DNA from: Pelomonas sp051857475
Lineage (GTDB): Bacteria; Pseudomonadota; Gammaproteobacteria; Burkholderiales; Burkholderiaceae_C
Length of the DNA: 64,000 nucleotides
NCBI RefSeq assembly: GCF_051857475.1
Contig: NZ_JBPZGZ010000007.1
Location: 186,001-250,000, forward strand
Direction: 5' to 3'
Shown: one piece after another, positions 25,168-34,383 of the stretch
Layout of the letters: each line of letters opens with the position of its first letter
Numbering within the stretch: position 1 is the stretch's first letter
Notes under the pieces: model-generated
The model's database searches: none
Told to the model about the DNA's origin: nothing
What the model saw: only the letters and a program-made list of their open reading frames with translations
Position numbers and translations under genes: made by a program

Positions 25168-27406
25168 CGGCGGTATGGGCGCTGGGGTTGGGGGTGACGG
25201 CATGGTCTTCCAGGTCTTCCTGGTCGACGCGCCGAGCTTGGGCCTCCCACAGGCGCCAGTAATGGCCCTGGCGGGCGATCAGTTCGTCGTGCGGCCCGAG
25301 TTCGACGATCTCGCCGCGGTCCATGACGACGAGACGGTCGGCCTTGCGCAGCGTGGACAGGCGGTGGGCGATGGCGATGGTGGTGCGGCCCTTCACGAGG
25401 TTGTCCAGGGCGCGCTGGATTTCCTTCTCGGTTTCGGTGTCGACCGCCGAGGTGGCCTCGTCGAGGATGAGGATGGCCGGGTCGATCAACAGGGCGCGGG
25501 CGATGGAGATGCGCTGGCGCTCGCCGCCCGAGAGGCCCTGGCCACGCTCGCCGACCAGGCTGTCGTAGCCATGCGGCAGGCGCAAGATGAACTCATGGGC
25601 ATGGGCCGCACGCGCGGCGGCGACAATCTCGTCGCGGCTCGCATCGGGCTTGCCGTAGGCGATGTTCTCGGCAATGGTGCCGAAGAACAGGAAGGGCTCC
25701 TGCAGCACCAGGCCGATGTGGCGGCGGTAGTCGGTCACCTTGATGCGGCGCAGGTCCACACCGTCGACCTTGATGCTGCCCTCGGTCACGTCGTAGAAGC
25801 GGCAGATCAGGTTGACCAGCGTGCTCTTGCCTGAGCCGCTGTGGCCCACCAGGCCCACCATCTCACCGGGGCGGATGTCCAGATTGAGGTTGCGCACGAC
25901 GGAGCGCGAGCCGTAGCGGAAGTTCAGGCCCTGCATGGAGATCGCGCCGGTCACGTTCTCGAAGGGCTGCGGGTTGACCGGATCGGGCACGTTGGAGACG
26001 TGATCCAGGATGTCAAAGATGCGCTTGGCGCCGGCCGCGGCCTTCTGCGTCACCGACACGATGCGGCTCATGGAATCCAGCCGGCCGTAGAAGCGGCCGA
26101 TGTAGGCCAGGAAGGCGGTCAGCGTGCCGACGGTGATGCTCTGGTGCGAGATCAGCCAGATGCCCACGCCCCAGACCACCAGCAGGCCCATTTCGGTCAG
26201 CAGCGCGACGCTGGGCGTGAACAGGCTCCAGGTCTTGTTGAGGCGGTCGTTGACCTGCAGGTTCTTCTGGTTGGCCTCACGGAAGCGCGATGCCTCGCGC
26301 TTTTCCTGCGCAAAGGCCTTGACGACGCGGATGCCGGGGATGGTGTCGGCCAGCACATTGGTGATCTCGCCCCACACGCGGTCGATCTTCTCGAAGCCGG
26401 TGCGCAGCTTGTCGCGAACCAGGTGGATCAGCCAGGCGATGAAGGGCAGCGGCACCAGGGTGGCCAGCGCCAGCCCGGGATGGATGCTGAACAGGATGAC
26501 GGAGGTCATCGCCAGCATCAGCACGTCGGTGATGAAGTCCAGCGCATGCAGGCTCAGGAAGACCGAGATGCGGTCGGTTTCGGAGCCGATGCGCGACATC
26601 AGGTCGCCGGTGCGCTTGTTGCCGAAATACTCCAGAGACAAGCCCAGCAGATGCTCGAAGGTGGCCGTGCGCAGGTCGGCGGCGATGCGCTCCGACACCA
26701 GCGACAGCAGATAGGTCTTGGCCCAGCCCAGGGCCCAGGAGAACAGCGCGGCGCCCAGCAAACCGCCCAGCAGCAGCATGACGAAGCCAGGGTCGATGGC
26801 CTGGCCGTTCTGGAAGGGGATGAGCACCTTGTCCATCAAGGGCATGGTCAGATAGGGCGAGACCAGCGTCGCACCGGTCGCGCCCAGCATCAGCGCAAAG
26901 CCGAGCAGGAGCTGGCCCTGGTAGGGCCGGGCAAAGCGCCACAGCCGCAGCAGCACCCAGGTGCTGGGCGGCTTGCTGGCCTCGCCGAAATCGAAGGCCG
27001 AGTCCTCGCCCTCGTCGGCCTCTTCGTGCACCACATGGCCGGAGACGCGCTGCACCTCGCGGGCGAAGGTGTCGGCAAAACGCACCGCTGGCGGGTTGCA
27101 GGCCAGCGTGAAGCGCCAGCGCGCCAGGCGCTGCTGGCTGTCGAACAGCTCCATGAAGGCCAGTCCGCCATGGTCGCTGAGCTTCAGCGACTGCCCCGGC
27201 GCCAGCGGAAACTCGCTCCAGCTGCCGCCACGCGGTTCGAAGCTCAGCAAGCGTGAATTCGTCAGCGCGATCAGCCCCTGGGCGAAGTGGCCCTGGGCGT
27301 CCAGGTCAACCTCCAGCAGGGCCACCACGTTCTCGCCAGCAAGAAGCCGCCCCTGCAGGGCAGCCGTTTGTGGATGAGGCGGGGTCACGGAAGGAAGGTC
27401 TTGCAT
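25160..27406 (-). CDS. ABC transporter (membrane-ATPase fusion) associated with cyanophycin metabolism
   Basis: A 748-residue half-transporter. Residues 1-150 form an extra N-terminal domain of beta character (LIALTNSRLLSFEPRGGSW, then MELFDSQQRLARWRF) resembling a PH-like domain. Residues about 165-470 are the six-helix export-type membrane domain. The ATPase follows with Walker A GHSGSGKST (K527), signature LSGGERQ (about 626) and Walker B ILILDEATSAVD. Annotated relatives occur beside cphA and DUF1854 in betaproteobacteria. The substrate is unknown, and the architecture is that of an exporter. The start MQDLPSV at 27406 is preferred over the longer reading. It is divergent from cphA' with 89 bases between, and leads a four-gene coupled operon. 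Confidence 0.9.
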   Translation of the reverse strand: MQDLPSVTPPHPQTAALQGRLLAGENVVALLEVDLDAQGHFAQGLIALTNSRLLSFEPRGGSWSEFPLAPGQSLKLSDHGGLAFMELFDSQQRLARWRFTLACNPPAVRFADTFAREVQRVSGHVVHEEADEGEDSAFDFGEASKPPSTWVLLRLWRFARPYQGQLLLGFALMLGATGATLVSPYLTMPLMDKVLIPFQNGQAIDPGFVMLLLGGLLGAALFSWALGWAKTYLLSLVSERIAADLRTATFEHLLGLSLEYFGNKRTGDLMSRIGSETDRISVFLSLHALDFITDVLMLAMTSVILFSIHPGLALATLVPLPFIAWLIHLVRDKLRTGFEKIDRVWGEITNVLADTIPGIRVVKAFAQEKREASRFREANQKNLQVNDRLNKTWSLFTPSVALLTEMGLLVVWGVGIWLISHQSITVGTLTAFLAYIGRFYGRLDSMSRIVSVTQKAAAGAKRIFDILDHVSNVPDPVNPQPFENVTGAISMQGLNFRYGSRSVVRNLNLDIRPGEMVGLVGHSGSGKSTLVNLICRFYDVTEGSIKVDGVDLRRIKVTDYRRHIGLVLQEPFLFFGTIAENIAYGKPDASRDEIVAAARAAHAHEFILRLPHGYDSLVGERGQGLSGGERQRISIARALLIDPAILILDEATSAVDTETEKEIQRALDNLVKGRTTIAIAHRLSTLRKADRLVVMDRGEIVELGPHDELIARQGHYWRLWEAQARRVDQEDLEDHAVTPNPSAHTADA

Positions 27407-27495
27407 GTTGTTGTTTGCTCTTACGGACGCAGCCGATTCTCCTTCATGACTTCGGCGCACAATTCCACGCGCTGGCCCTGCCTACCCCCTACCTC

Positions 27496-29670
27496 ATGAG
27501 CAAAAAAGAAGACATCCGCCTGCTGCGCGTCAACTACCTGCGCGGGCCCAATATGTGGACCTACCGGCCGGTGCTGGAAGTCTGGCTGGATCTCGGCGAA
27601 CTGGAAGACCATCCCAGCCACCAGCTGCCCGGCTTCAACGACCGCCTGACGGCCGCCCTGCCCAACCTCATCGAACACCACTGCGGCGTCGGCGAGCGTG
27701 GCGGCTTCCTGGAAAGGCTGCGCGAAGGCACTTGGTGCGGCCATGTGCTGGAGCACATCGTCATCGAGCTGCTCAACCTGTCCGGCATGCCCACCGGCTT
27801 CGGACAGACGCGCAGCACCAGCCAGCGGGGCGTCTACCGCATGGTGTTCCGGGCGCGGGACGAGCAGGTCGCGCGGGCTGCGTTGGCTGAGGGTCATGCC
27901 TTGATCATGGCCATGATCAACGACGTGGCATTCGACGTGCCCGCTGCCGTCGCCCGGGTGCGGGACAAGCTGGACGACTGCTACCTCGGCCCGTCGACCG
28001 CCGCCATCGTGGCCGCCGCGACCGACCGCCGCATCCCCCACATCCGCCTGAATGACGGCAATCTCGTGCAGCTCGGCCATGGCGCCCGCCAGCGCCGCAT
28101 CTGGACGGCCGAGACCGACATGACCAGCGCGATTGCCGAGGGCATCGCCGGCGACAAGGACCTGACCAAGACCCTGCTGAAGGCCGTGGGCGTGCCCGTG
28201 CCCGCGGGCGAGGAGGTCAAGAGCGCCGCCGAGGCCTGGCGCGCCGCCCAGGACATCGGCCTGCCCGTCGTCATCAAGCCCAGCGACGGCAACCACGGCC
28301 GCGGCGTCACGCTGGACATCCAGAACGAGGCCGACTGCGCTGCCGCTTTCGAACTCGCCGACAAGGAAGGCTCGTCGGTGCTGGTGGAGAGCTATATCCG
28401 CGGCAACGAGCACCGCGTCCTCGTCGTCGGTGGCCAGGTGGTGGCCGCCGCGCGCGGCGAGGCCGCCTGGGTGCATGGCGACGGCACGCACACCGTCGCC
28501 CAGCTGATCGACCTGCAGATCAACACCGACCCGCGCCGTGGCCTGACCGAGGACTTCCCGCTCAACCGCATCACGCTGGGCGAAGACCCCGTCGTGCTGC
28601 TGGACCTGCAGCGGCAGGGCGTCACGCCCGAAACCGTGCCGGCCGCTGGCAAGGGCGTGCTGATCCAGCGCAACGGCAATGTCGCCATCGACTGCACGCC
28701 CGAGGTCCACCCCGAGGTGGCCCATGCCGTGTCCCTGGCCGCGCGCACCATCGGCCTGGACATCGCCGGCGTCGACCTCGTCACCGAGGACATCTCCAAG
28801 CCCCTGAGCGAGACCGGCGGCGCCATCGTCGAAGTCAATGCGGGCCCGGGCCTGCTGATGCATCTGAAGCCCGCCGGCGGCGCGCCCCAGCCCGTGGGCC
28901 AGGCCATCATCGACCACCTCTTCGCCGAAGACGAGTCGGGCCGCATCCCCATCGTCGGCGTGGCCGGCTCGCGCGGCGGCCACCAGATCTCGCGCCTGGT
29001 CGCCTGGCTGCTGCACCTGAACGGCCGCCATGTCGGCCTGGCCTGCAAGGAAGGCCTCTTCCTGGGCACGCGCCGCGTCGAGAAGCGCAACAGCGCCCGC
29101 TGGGACGCCGCCCATCGCCTCTTGATGAACCGCGGCGTCAATGCCGTCGTCGTCGAGAACGACCCCGCGTCCATCCTGCGCGACGGCCTGGCCTATGACC
29201 GTGCCGCGGTCGGTGTCGTGACCGACATGGACGGCATCGAAGCCCTGGCCGAGTTCGACGTACAGGACAGCGACCAGCTCTACAAGGTGCTGCGCACCCA
29301 GATCGACGTCGTGCTCAGCGACGGCGCCAGCGTGCTGAATGCCGCCCACCCACGCCTTGTGGACATGGCCGAGCTCAGCGACGGCGAGGTCGTCTTCTAT
29401 GCCGAAGACGGTGCGCTGGAGGCCATCCAGCACCACCGCGACCGCGGCGGCCGCGCCGTCTTCCTGCGCGGCGGCGCCGCCGTGCTGGCCCAAGGCCCCG
29501 CCGAGACGCCCGGCGCCAATATCGAGGCCCTGCTGCGCCGCTTCGGCGCCGCGGCCACCGACGCCTCCACGCTGCTGGCCGCCGTGGCCGCCGCCTGGGC
29601 CCTGGGCATCTCGCCCGAGCTCATCGCCGCCGGCCTCGACACCTTCGTCCCCGAACTCCACCTCGCATAA
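27496..29670 (+). CDS. cphA': cyanophycin synthetase-like protein with inactivated Mur-ligase domain
   Basis: A 724-residue relative of cyanophycin synthetase, shorter than the 856-residue neighbour. It has the N-terminal domain (RGPNMWTYRPVLEVWLDLGEL) and a complete ATP-grasp domain (VVIKPSDGNHGRGVTLDI, HRVLVVGGQVVAAARGE, IVEVNAGPGLLMHLKP). In the C-terminal Mur-ligase-like domain the nucleotide loop GTNGKTT is replaced by GSRGGHQ at residues 491-497, losing the lysine and threonines, and the domain is about 130 residues short. By analogy with CphA enzymes, the aspartate-adding site may work while the arginine-adding site cannot. The frame is open throughout, so this is divergence, not a sequencing break. 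The start at 27496 gives MSKKEDIRLLRVNYLRGPN. Confidence 0.88.
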   Translation: MSKKEDIRLLRVNYLRGPNMWTYRPVLEVWLDLGELEDHPSHQLPGFNDRLTAALPNLIEHHCGVGERGGFLERLREGTWCGHVLEHIVIELLNLSGMPTGFGQTRSTSQRGVYRMVFRARDEQVARAALAEGHALIMAMINDVAFDVPAAVARVRDKLDDCYLGPSTAAIVAAATDRRIPHIRLNDGNLVQLGHGARQRRIWTAETDMTSAIAEGIAGDKDLTKTLLKAVGVPVPAGEEVKSAAEAWRAAQDIGLPVVIKPSDGNHGRGVTLDIQNEADCAAAFELADKEGSSVLVESYIRGNEHRVLVVGGQVVAAARGEAAWVHGDGTHTVAQLIDLQINTDPRRGLTEDFPLNRITLGEDPVVLLDLQRQGVTPETVPAAGKGVLIQRNGNVAIDCTPEVHPEVAHAVSLAARTIGLDIAGVDLVTEDISKPLSETGGAIVEVNAGPGLLMHLKPAGGAPQPVGQAIIDHLFAEDESGRIPIVGVAGSRGGHQISRLVAWLLHLNGRHVGLACKEGLFLGTRRVEKRNSARWDAAHRLLMNRGVNAVVVENDPASILRDGLAYDRAAVGVVTDMDGIEALAEFDVQDSDQLYKVLRTQIDVVLSDGASVLNAAHPRLVDMAELSDGEVVFYAEDGALEAIQHHRDRGGRAVFLRGGAAVLAQGPAETPGANIEALLRRFGAAATDASTLLAAVAAAWALGISPELIAAGLDTFVPELHLA

Positions 29671-29677
29671 ACAGAAC

Positions 29678-32248
29678 ATGGACGTTTCCCGCACCCGCGC
29701 CCTGCGCGGCCCCAATATGTGGAGCCGCCACACGACCATCGAGGCCGTCGTGCACTGCCAGGATGCCGAGCGCTCGCTCGAACGCCTGCCCGGCTTCGAG
29801 GCCCGCCTGCGCCAGCTCTTCCCCACCATCGGCGAGCTGCGCGCCGACACCTCGCTGGCCCAGGTGCTGGAGCAGGCCACGCTGGCCCTGCAGGCCCAGG
29901 CCGGCTGCCCGGTCACCTTCAGCCAGACCCATGTCACGCCCGAGGCCGGCACCTACCAGGTCGTCATCGAGTACAGCGAGGAAGACGTCGGCCGCCTGGC
30001 CTTCGAGCATGCGCTGAAGCTGGTGCTCGCGGCGCTGAACGGCGGCGAGTTCGATGCCGATACCGTGCTGGCCCAGCTGCGCGAGCTGGACGAGGACATC
30101 CGCCTCGGCCCCTCCACCGGTTCCATCGTCAACGCCGCCATCGCCCGCGGCATCCCCTTCCGCCGCCTGACGCAGGGCAGCCTGGTGCAGTTCGGCTGGG
30201 GCGCCAAGCAGCGCCGCATCTGGGCTGCCGAGGTCGACGCGACCAGCGCCGTGTCGGAATCCATCGCCCAGGACAAGGACCTCTGCAAGCGCCTGCTGCA
30301 GGCCGCCGGCGTGCCCGTGCCCATCGGCCGCCCGGTGGAGTCGGTGGACGACGCCTGGGCCGTGGCCGAGGAGATCGGCCTGCCCGTCGTCGTCAAGCCG
30401 CAGGACGGCAACCAGGGCAAGGGCGTGACGGTCAATGTGACGACGCGCGAGGGCATCGCGGCAGCCTACAAGGCGGCCGACGAGATCGGTCCCGTCATGG
30501 TGGAGAAGTTCCTGCCCGGCTCCGACTACCGCCTGCTGGTCATCGGCGACAAGCTCATCGCCGCCGCGCGCCGCGACCCGCCGCACGTCATCGGCGACGG
30601 CACGCACACCGTCAAGGAACTGGTCGACAAGGTCAATGCCGACCCGCGCCGCGGCGACGGCCATGCCACCTCGTTGACCAAGATCCGCTTCGACGACATC
30701 GCCGTCGCGCGCCTGGTCCAGCAAGGCCTGGCGCCCGAGTCCGTGCCCGAGAAGGGCCAGCGCGTCATCCTGCGCAACAACGCCAACCTGTCCACCGGCG
30801 GCACGGCCACCGATGTGACCGACGACGTGCACCCCGAAGTGGCCGCCCGTGCGATTGCCGCGGCCCAGGTCGTTGGCCTGCATGTCTGTGGTGTGGACGT
30901 GGTCGCCGAGAGCGTGCTGCGCCCGCTGGAGGAGATCAGCGGCGGCATCGTCGAGGTCAATGCCGCGCCGGGCCTGCGCATGCATCTGAGCCCCAGCTTC
31001 GGCAAGGGCCGCAATGTCGGCGAAGGCATCATCGGCCACCTGTTCGGCAGCAGCCAGAAGTCGGGCGGCGCCGAGGACGGCCGCATCCCGGTTGTCGCCG
31101 TCACCGGCACCAATGGCAAGACCACGGTCACGCGCCTGATCGCCCACATGTTCGCCAGCTGCGGCCTCAAGGTCGGCATGACGAACACCGACGGCGTCTA
31201 TGTCGACGGCCGTCAGATCGACAGCGGCGACTGCTCCGGCCCCAAGAGCGCCCGCAATGTGCTGATGCACCCCGACGTCGAGGCCGCCGTGCTGGAGACC
31301 GCCCGTGGCGGCATCCTGCGCGAGGGCCTGGGCTTCGACCGCTGCCAGGTCGCCGTCGTCACCAATGTCGGCGCGGGAGACCACCTCGGCATGAACTTCC
31401 TGCACACGGCCGAAGACCTGGTGCTGGTCAAACGCGTCATCGTGCAGAACGTCGCTCCCAACGGCTATGCGGTGCTGAACGCGACCGACCCGTTGACGGC
31501 CAGCATGGCCGCCATCTGCCCCGGCCAGGTCATCTACTTCGCCGCCGACCGCCACCACCCGCTGATGGCCACCCACCGTGCCCAGGGCAAGCGCTGCGTC
31601 TACGTGGACGGCGACCAGCTCGTCGCCGCGCAAGGCGTCTGGCGCGAGAGCATCCCGCTGCGCGACATCCCCATCACGCGCAACGGTGTCATCGGCTTCC
31701 AGGTCGAGAACGCCATGGCCGCCGTCGCCGCCGCCTGGGGCGTAGGCCTGGACTGGGACACCATCCGCCGCGGCGTGGCCAGCTTCGCCAACGACGCCGA
31801 CAACGCGCCGGGCCGCTTCAACGTCATGGACTACCGCGGCGCGACCGTCATTGCCGACTACGGCCACAACGGCGACGCGATGAAGGCCCTGGTCGGCGCC
31901 GTGGCGGCCTTGCCGGCCAAGACGCGCAGTGTCGTCATCAGCGGCGCCGGTGATCGCCGCGACGAGGACATCCGCGTGCAGACCGAGATCCTCGGCGCGG
32001 CCTTCGACGAGGTCATCCTCTACGAAGACGCCTGCCAGCGCGGCCGTGAGGCCGGCGAGGTCGTGGCCCTGCTGCGTTCGGGCCTGGAAGGCGCTTCGAG
32101 GACGAAGCACATCGAGGAGATCGTCGGCGAGTTCATCGCCATCGACCGCGCGCTGTCACGCCTGCAGCCGGGCGACCTCTGCCTGGTGCTGGTGGACCAG
32201 GTGGAAGAGGCGCTGGCCCATCTGGCCAGGCGGATTGCCGAGGGCTAG
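29678..32248 (+). CDS. cphA: cyanophycin synthetase
   Basis: An 856-residue enzyme that polymerises aspartate and arginine, using ATP, into cyanophycin (multi-L-arginyl-poly-L-aspartate), a nitrogen reserve granule. Domains in order are an N-terminal domain (RGPNMWSRHTTIEAVVHC), ATP-grasp (VVVKPQDGNQGKGVTVNV, IVEVNAAPGLRMHLSPS) and Mur-ligase-like (P-loop GTNGKTT with K481, LETARGGILREGLGFD, ADYGHNGDAM), all intact. It begins only seven bases after cphA', so the two form an operon. The start MDVSRTRALRGPNMW is aligned with the paralogue; earlier in-frame codons lie inside cphA'. The stop overlaps the convergent binding-protein gene by four bases. No cyanophycinase is seen in the window. Confidence 0.96.
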   Translation: MDVSRTRALRGPNMWSRHTTIEAVVHCQDAERSLERLPGFEARLRQLFPTIGELRADTSLAQVLEQATLALQAQAGCPVTFSQTHVTPEAGTYQVVIEYSEEDVGRLAFEHALKLVLAALNGGEFDADTVLAQLRELDEDIRLGPSTGSIVNAAIARGIPFRRLTQGSLVQFGWGAKQRRIWAAEVDATSAVSESIAQDKDLCKRLLQAAGVPVPIGRPVESVDDAWAVAEEIGLPVVVKPQDGNQGKGVTVNVTTREGIAAAYKAADEIGPVMVEKFLPGSDYRLLVIGDKLIAAARRDPPHVIGDGTHTVKELVDKVNADPRRGDGHATSLTKIRFDDIAVARLVQQGLAPESVPEKGQRVILRNNANLSTGGTATDVTDDVHPEVAARAIAAAQVVGLHVCGVDVVAESVLRPLEEISGGIVEVNAAPGLRMHLSPSFGKGRNVGEGIIGHLFGSSQKSGGAEDGRIPVVAVTGTNGKTTVTRLIAHMFASCGLKVGMTNTDGVYVDGRQIDSGDCSGPKSARNVLMHPDVEAAVLETARGGILREGLGFDRCQVAVVTNVGAGDHLGMNFLHTAEDLVLVKRVIVQNVAPNGYAVLNATDPLTASMAAICPGQVIYFAADRHHPLMATHRAQGKRCVYVDGDQLVAAQGVWRESIPLRDIPITRNGVIGFQVENAMAAVAAAWGVGLDWDTIRRGVASFANDADNAPGRFNVMDYRGATVIADYGHNGDAMKALVGAVAALPAKTRSVVISGAGDRRDEDIRVQTEILGAAFDEVILYEDACQRGREAGEVVALLRSGLEGASRTKHIEEIVGEFIAIDRALSRLQPGDLCLVLVDQVEEALAHLARRIAEG

Positions 32249-32973
32249 CGGTATTTGCCGAGGATACGATTCAGTTCGCCCTCGGCCATCAGGCCCTGGA
32301 TGGCGGTGTTCAGTGCCTTCAGCGTCACCTCGCTGCGCGGCGACAGGCCGCATTGCCCCAGCACCTCGGCCACGACCAGCGGCGGGTGCAGGGCCAGCGT
32401 GAAGCTGCCGATGCGGCGCTGGTAGTCCAGCAGGCGCCGCCCCGTCAGCACATGCGAGACGCGCCCCAGTTCCAACTTGCGCAGATTGGCCACGGCGTCC
32501 GGCGCATCGTCGCGCACCAGGCCCGTGCCCAGGGCCGCGGCCGCTTCGGGATAGGCATAACCGAGCACGGCGCCGACGGGCTGGCCCGCGATGGCCATGA
32601 GGCTCGCCGGCGCCGGCGTCATGGCCGCTGTCACCAGCACGGTCTGGTCAGGGATGAAGGCGCGGGTCCATGCAAAGGGACCGGGCAGCCAGGCGCTTTG
32701 ATAGTCGCAGACAAGATCGGCCTCGCCACTCTGCAGGGCCTGGGCGATGCGCTTGCGCGGCAGGGCCCTGACCTGCACGGGCCGACCCAGCCGGCGCGCC
32801 AGCGCCGCGCCCAGATCGGCATGCAGGCCCTCCAGCACGCGCGAGCCCTCGATGCGCGCCTCCGGCATGACGGCACTGGTGTCGACCACCATGACCAGGG
32901 GCGTCTCGCCGGCTGCGGTCCCCGCCAGACCGGCCATCCAGAAAAGCATCCCCATCACGCGCCATCGCCTCAT
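32245..32973 (-). CDS. periplasmic solute-binding protein-like, orphan (paralogue 1)
   Basis: A 242-residue exported protein with a signal peptide (MRRWRVMGMLFWMAGLAGTAAGE) and the family-3 type periplasmic binding fold: LVMVVDTSAVMPEARI, GLHADLGAALARRLGR, SGEADLVCDYQSAWLP, and AIAGQPVGAVLGYAYPE. No permease or ATPase gene is adjacent, so a classical ABC importer role is doubtful. Some proteins of this type act in signalling or sensing. It is closely similar along its whole length to the next gene, with which it forms a tandem pair. An ATG pair at 32982-32985 is an alternative start. Confidence 0.8.
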   Translation of the reverse strand: MRRWRVMGMLFWMAGLAGTAAGETPLVMVVDTSAVMPEARIEGSRVLEGLHADLGAALARRLGRPVQVRALPRKRIAQALQSGEADLVCDYQSAWLPGPFAWTRAFIPDQTVLVTAAMTPAPASLMAIAGQPVGAVLGYAYPEAAAALGTGLVRDDAPDAVANLRKLELGRVSHVLTGRRLLDYQRRIGSFTLALHPPLVVAEVLGQCGLSPRSEVTLKALNTAIQGLMAEGELNRILGKYR

Positions 32974-33011
32974 GGCGGGCATCATAGAAAGCCGCTGCGA
33001 AGTCGCCGGGG

Positions 33012-33773
33012 TCAGCGATATCTGGAAAACAGCCGGTTGAGCTCGCCCTCGGACACCAGGCCCTGGATGGCCGTGTTCAGCGTCGCCAGGCCCACCGGGC
33101 TGCTCGGCGACAGCGCGCACTGGGCCATCACCTCGGACACGACCAGCGGCGGATGCAGGGGCAGGTGGAAGCGACCGATGCGCTGCTGGTACTCCAGCAC
33201 GCGCCGGCCCGTCAGCGCATGGCGCACGCGACCCAGCTCCAGCTTCTGCAGATTGGCCACGGCATCGGGGGCGTCATCGCGCAGGAAACCGGAACGCAGC
33301 GCGTCCGCCATCTCGGGATAGACATAGCCGCGCACGGTACCGATGGGCTGGCCCGCCAGCGCGGTCAGCGCCACCGGCGCCGGCGCCGAAGCCGCGCTGA
33401 TCAGCAGGGCCTGGTCGGGGATGAAGGGCCGGCTCCAGGCAAAGGCGCCGGGCAGCCAGTCGCTCTGGTAGTCGCACAGCAGATCGCCCTCGCCGCGCTG
33501 CAGGGCCTCGGCCAGGCGCTTGCGCGGCACCGGCTTGGCGACCAGCTCGCGGCCCAGGCGGCGGGCCAGGGCCTGCCCCAGGTCCAGGTGCAGGCCCTCG
33601 ACGACACGGTCGCCCTCGATGCGGGCCTGGGGCATCAGCGCGCTGGTCTCCACCAGCATCACCAGGGGCCGCGGTGGCTCGCCGCGGGCGAGCGTGGACA
33701 GCAGCAGGGCGAACACGCCGCCCAGCCCCCATCGCTCCCAACGACGCCACGCCTTGACCATGGGGCGAATCAT
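33012..33773 (-). CDS. periplasmic solute-binding protein-like, orphan (paralogue 2)
   Basis: A 253-residue exported protein, the tandem partner of the preceding entry. Shared blocks include ARIEG-x-RV-x-EGLH-x-DLG, PRKR-x-A-x-ALQ, CDYQS-x-WLPG-x-FAW and DDAPDAVANL, and the ends LNTAIQGL and EGELNR are also shared. The signal peptide is WERWGLGGVFALLLSTLARGE. The two genes are 38 bases apart and transcribed in the same direction, this one first, so they arose by duplication and are probably co-expressed. The start at 33773 (MIRPMVKAW) is a choice; MVKAW at 33761 is possible. The ligand is unknown. Confidence 0.8.
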   Translation of the reverse strand: MIRPMVKAWRRWERWGLGGVFALLLSTLARGEPPRPLVMLVETSALMPQARIEGDRVVEGLHLDLGQALARRLGRELVAKPVPRKRLAEALQRGEGDLLCDYQSDWLPGAFAWSRPFIPDQALLISAASAPAPVALTALAGQPIGTVRGYVYPEMADALRSGFLRDDAPDAVANLQKLELGRVRHALTGRRVLEYQQRIGRFHLPLHPPLVVSEVMAQCALSPSSPVGLATLNTAIQGLVSEGELNRLFSRYR

Positions 33774-33915
33774 GCCGCGGGCGCCAAGCCCATGACCACC
33801 CAGGGTGGATCGAGGCGGGTGCGACCGTGACCGGCGCACGAAAAGCCGGCGACCTGCCCCCCGTTTGCGGGGCGCCGTCGCTAGACTGGCCCGTCGTCCT
33901 CCCAACGCCCGAACG

Positions 33916-34383
33916 ATGAAGTTCCGCCTGCTGCTCACTGCCCTCGCCCTGGTCCTGGCGACACCGCTGGTCCAGGCGCAGTCCCAGCCCGGCACGGTCA
34001 TGCCCGGCACGGCGCCCATCCCGGCCGACGACCGCCTCTACCGCGAGCTTGGCGGCAGGGAGGCCATTCAGGCCTTCACCAACGACTTCTACGACAGCAT
34101 GCTGCAGGACGCGCGCATCGCGCACTTCTTCGACGGCATCAACATGAAGCACCTCAAGCGCGTGCTGGCCGACTACTTCTGCGTCGTCGCCGGTGGCCCC
34201 TGCATCTACGACGGTGTCGGCATGAAGGACGCGCATGCCCACCTGGGCATAGGCAAGGGCGACTTCAACACCCTGGTCGAGCATCTGCAGCGCGCCATGG
34301 ACAAGGCCAACGTCCCCTTCGCCACGCAGAACCAGCTGCTGGCTCGCATGGCCTTCTTCCATCGCGACATCGTGACGAAGTGA
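33916..34383 (+). CDS. exported group-1 truncated haemoglobin
   Basis: A 155-residue protein with a signal peptide (MKFRLLLTALALVLATPLVQAQ) followed by a truncated 2-on-2 globin: LYRELGGREAIQAFTNDFYD at the B helix region, then IAHFFDGINMKHLKRVLADYF, and a probable proximal histidine H107 in MKDAHAHLGI. Group-1 truncated globins bind O2 or NO and often detoxify NO. Most are cytoplasmic, so export is notable. The start at 33916 is chosen because it creates the signal peptide; the longer frame to 33805 is arginine-rich junk. Its TGA overlaps the GTG of the next gene by four bases (GTGA), so the two are coupled. Confidence 0.85.
   Translation: MKFRLLLTALALVLATPLVQAQSQPGTVMPGTAPIPADDRLYRELGGREAIQAFTNDFYDSMLQDARIAHFFDGINMKHLKRVLADYFCVVAGGPCIYDGVGMKDAHAHLGIGKGDFNTLVEHLQRAMDKANVPFATQNQLLARMAFFHRDIVTK

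Noticed and set aside
27496..29670. cphA' as a pseudogene or sequencing artefact
   Set aside because: The frame is intact over 724 codons, the ATP-grasp motifs are conserved and the loop differs by several separate residues, so divergence of function is more likely than decay.
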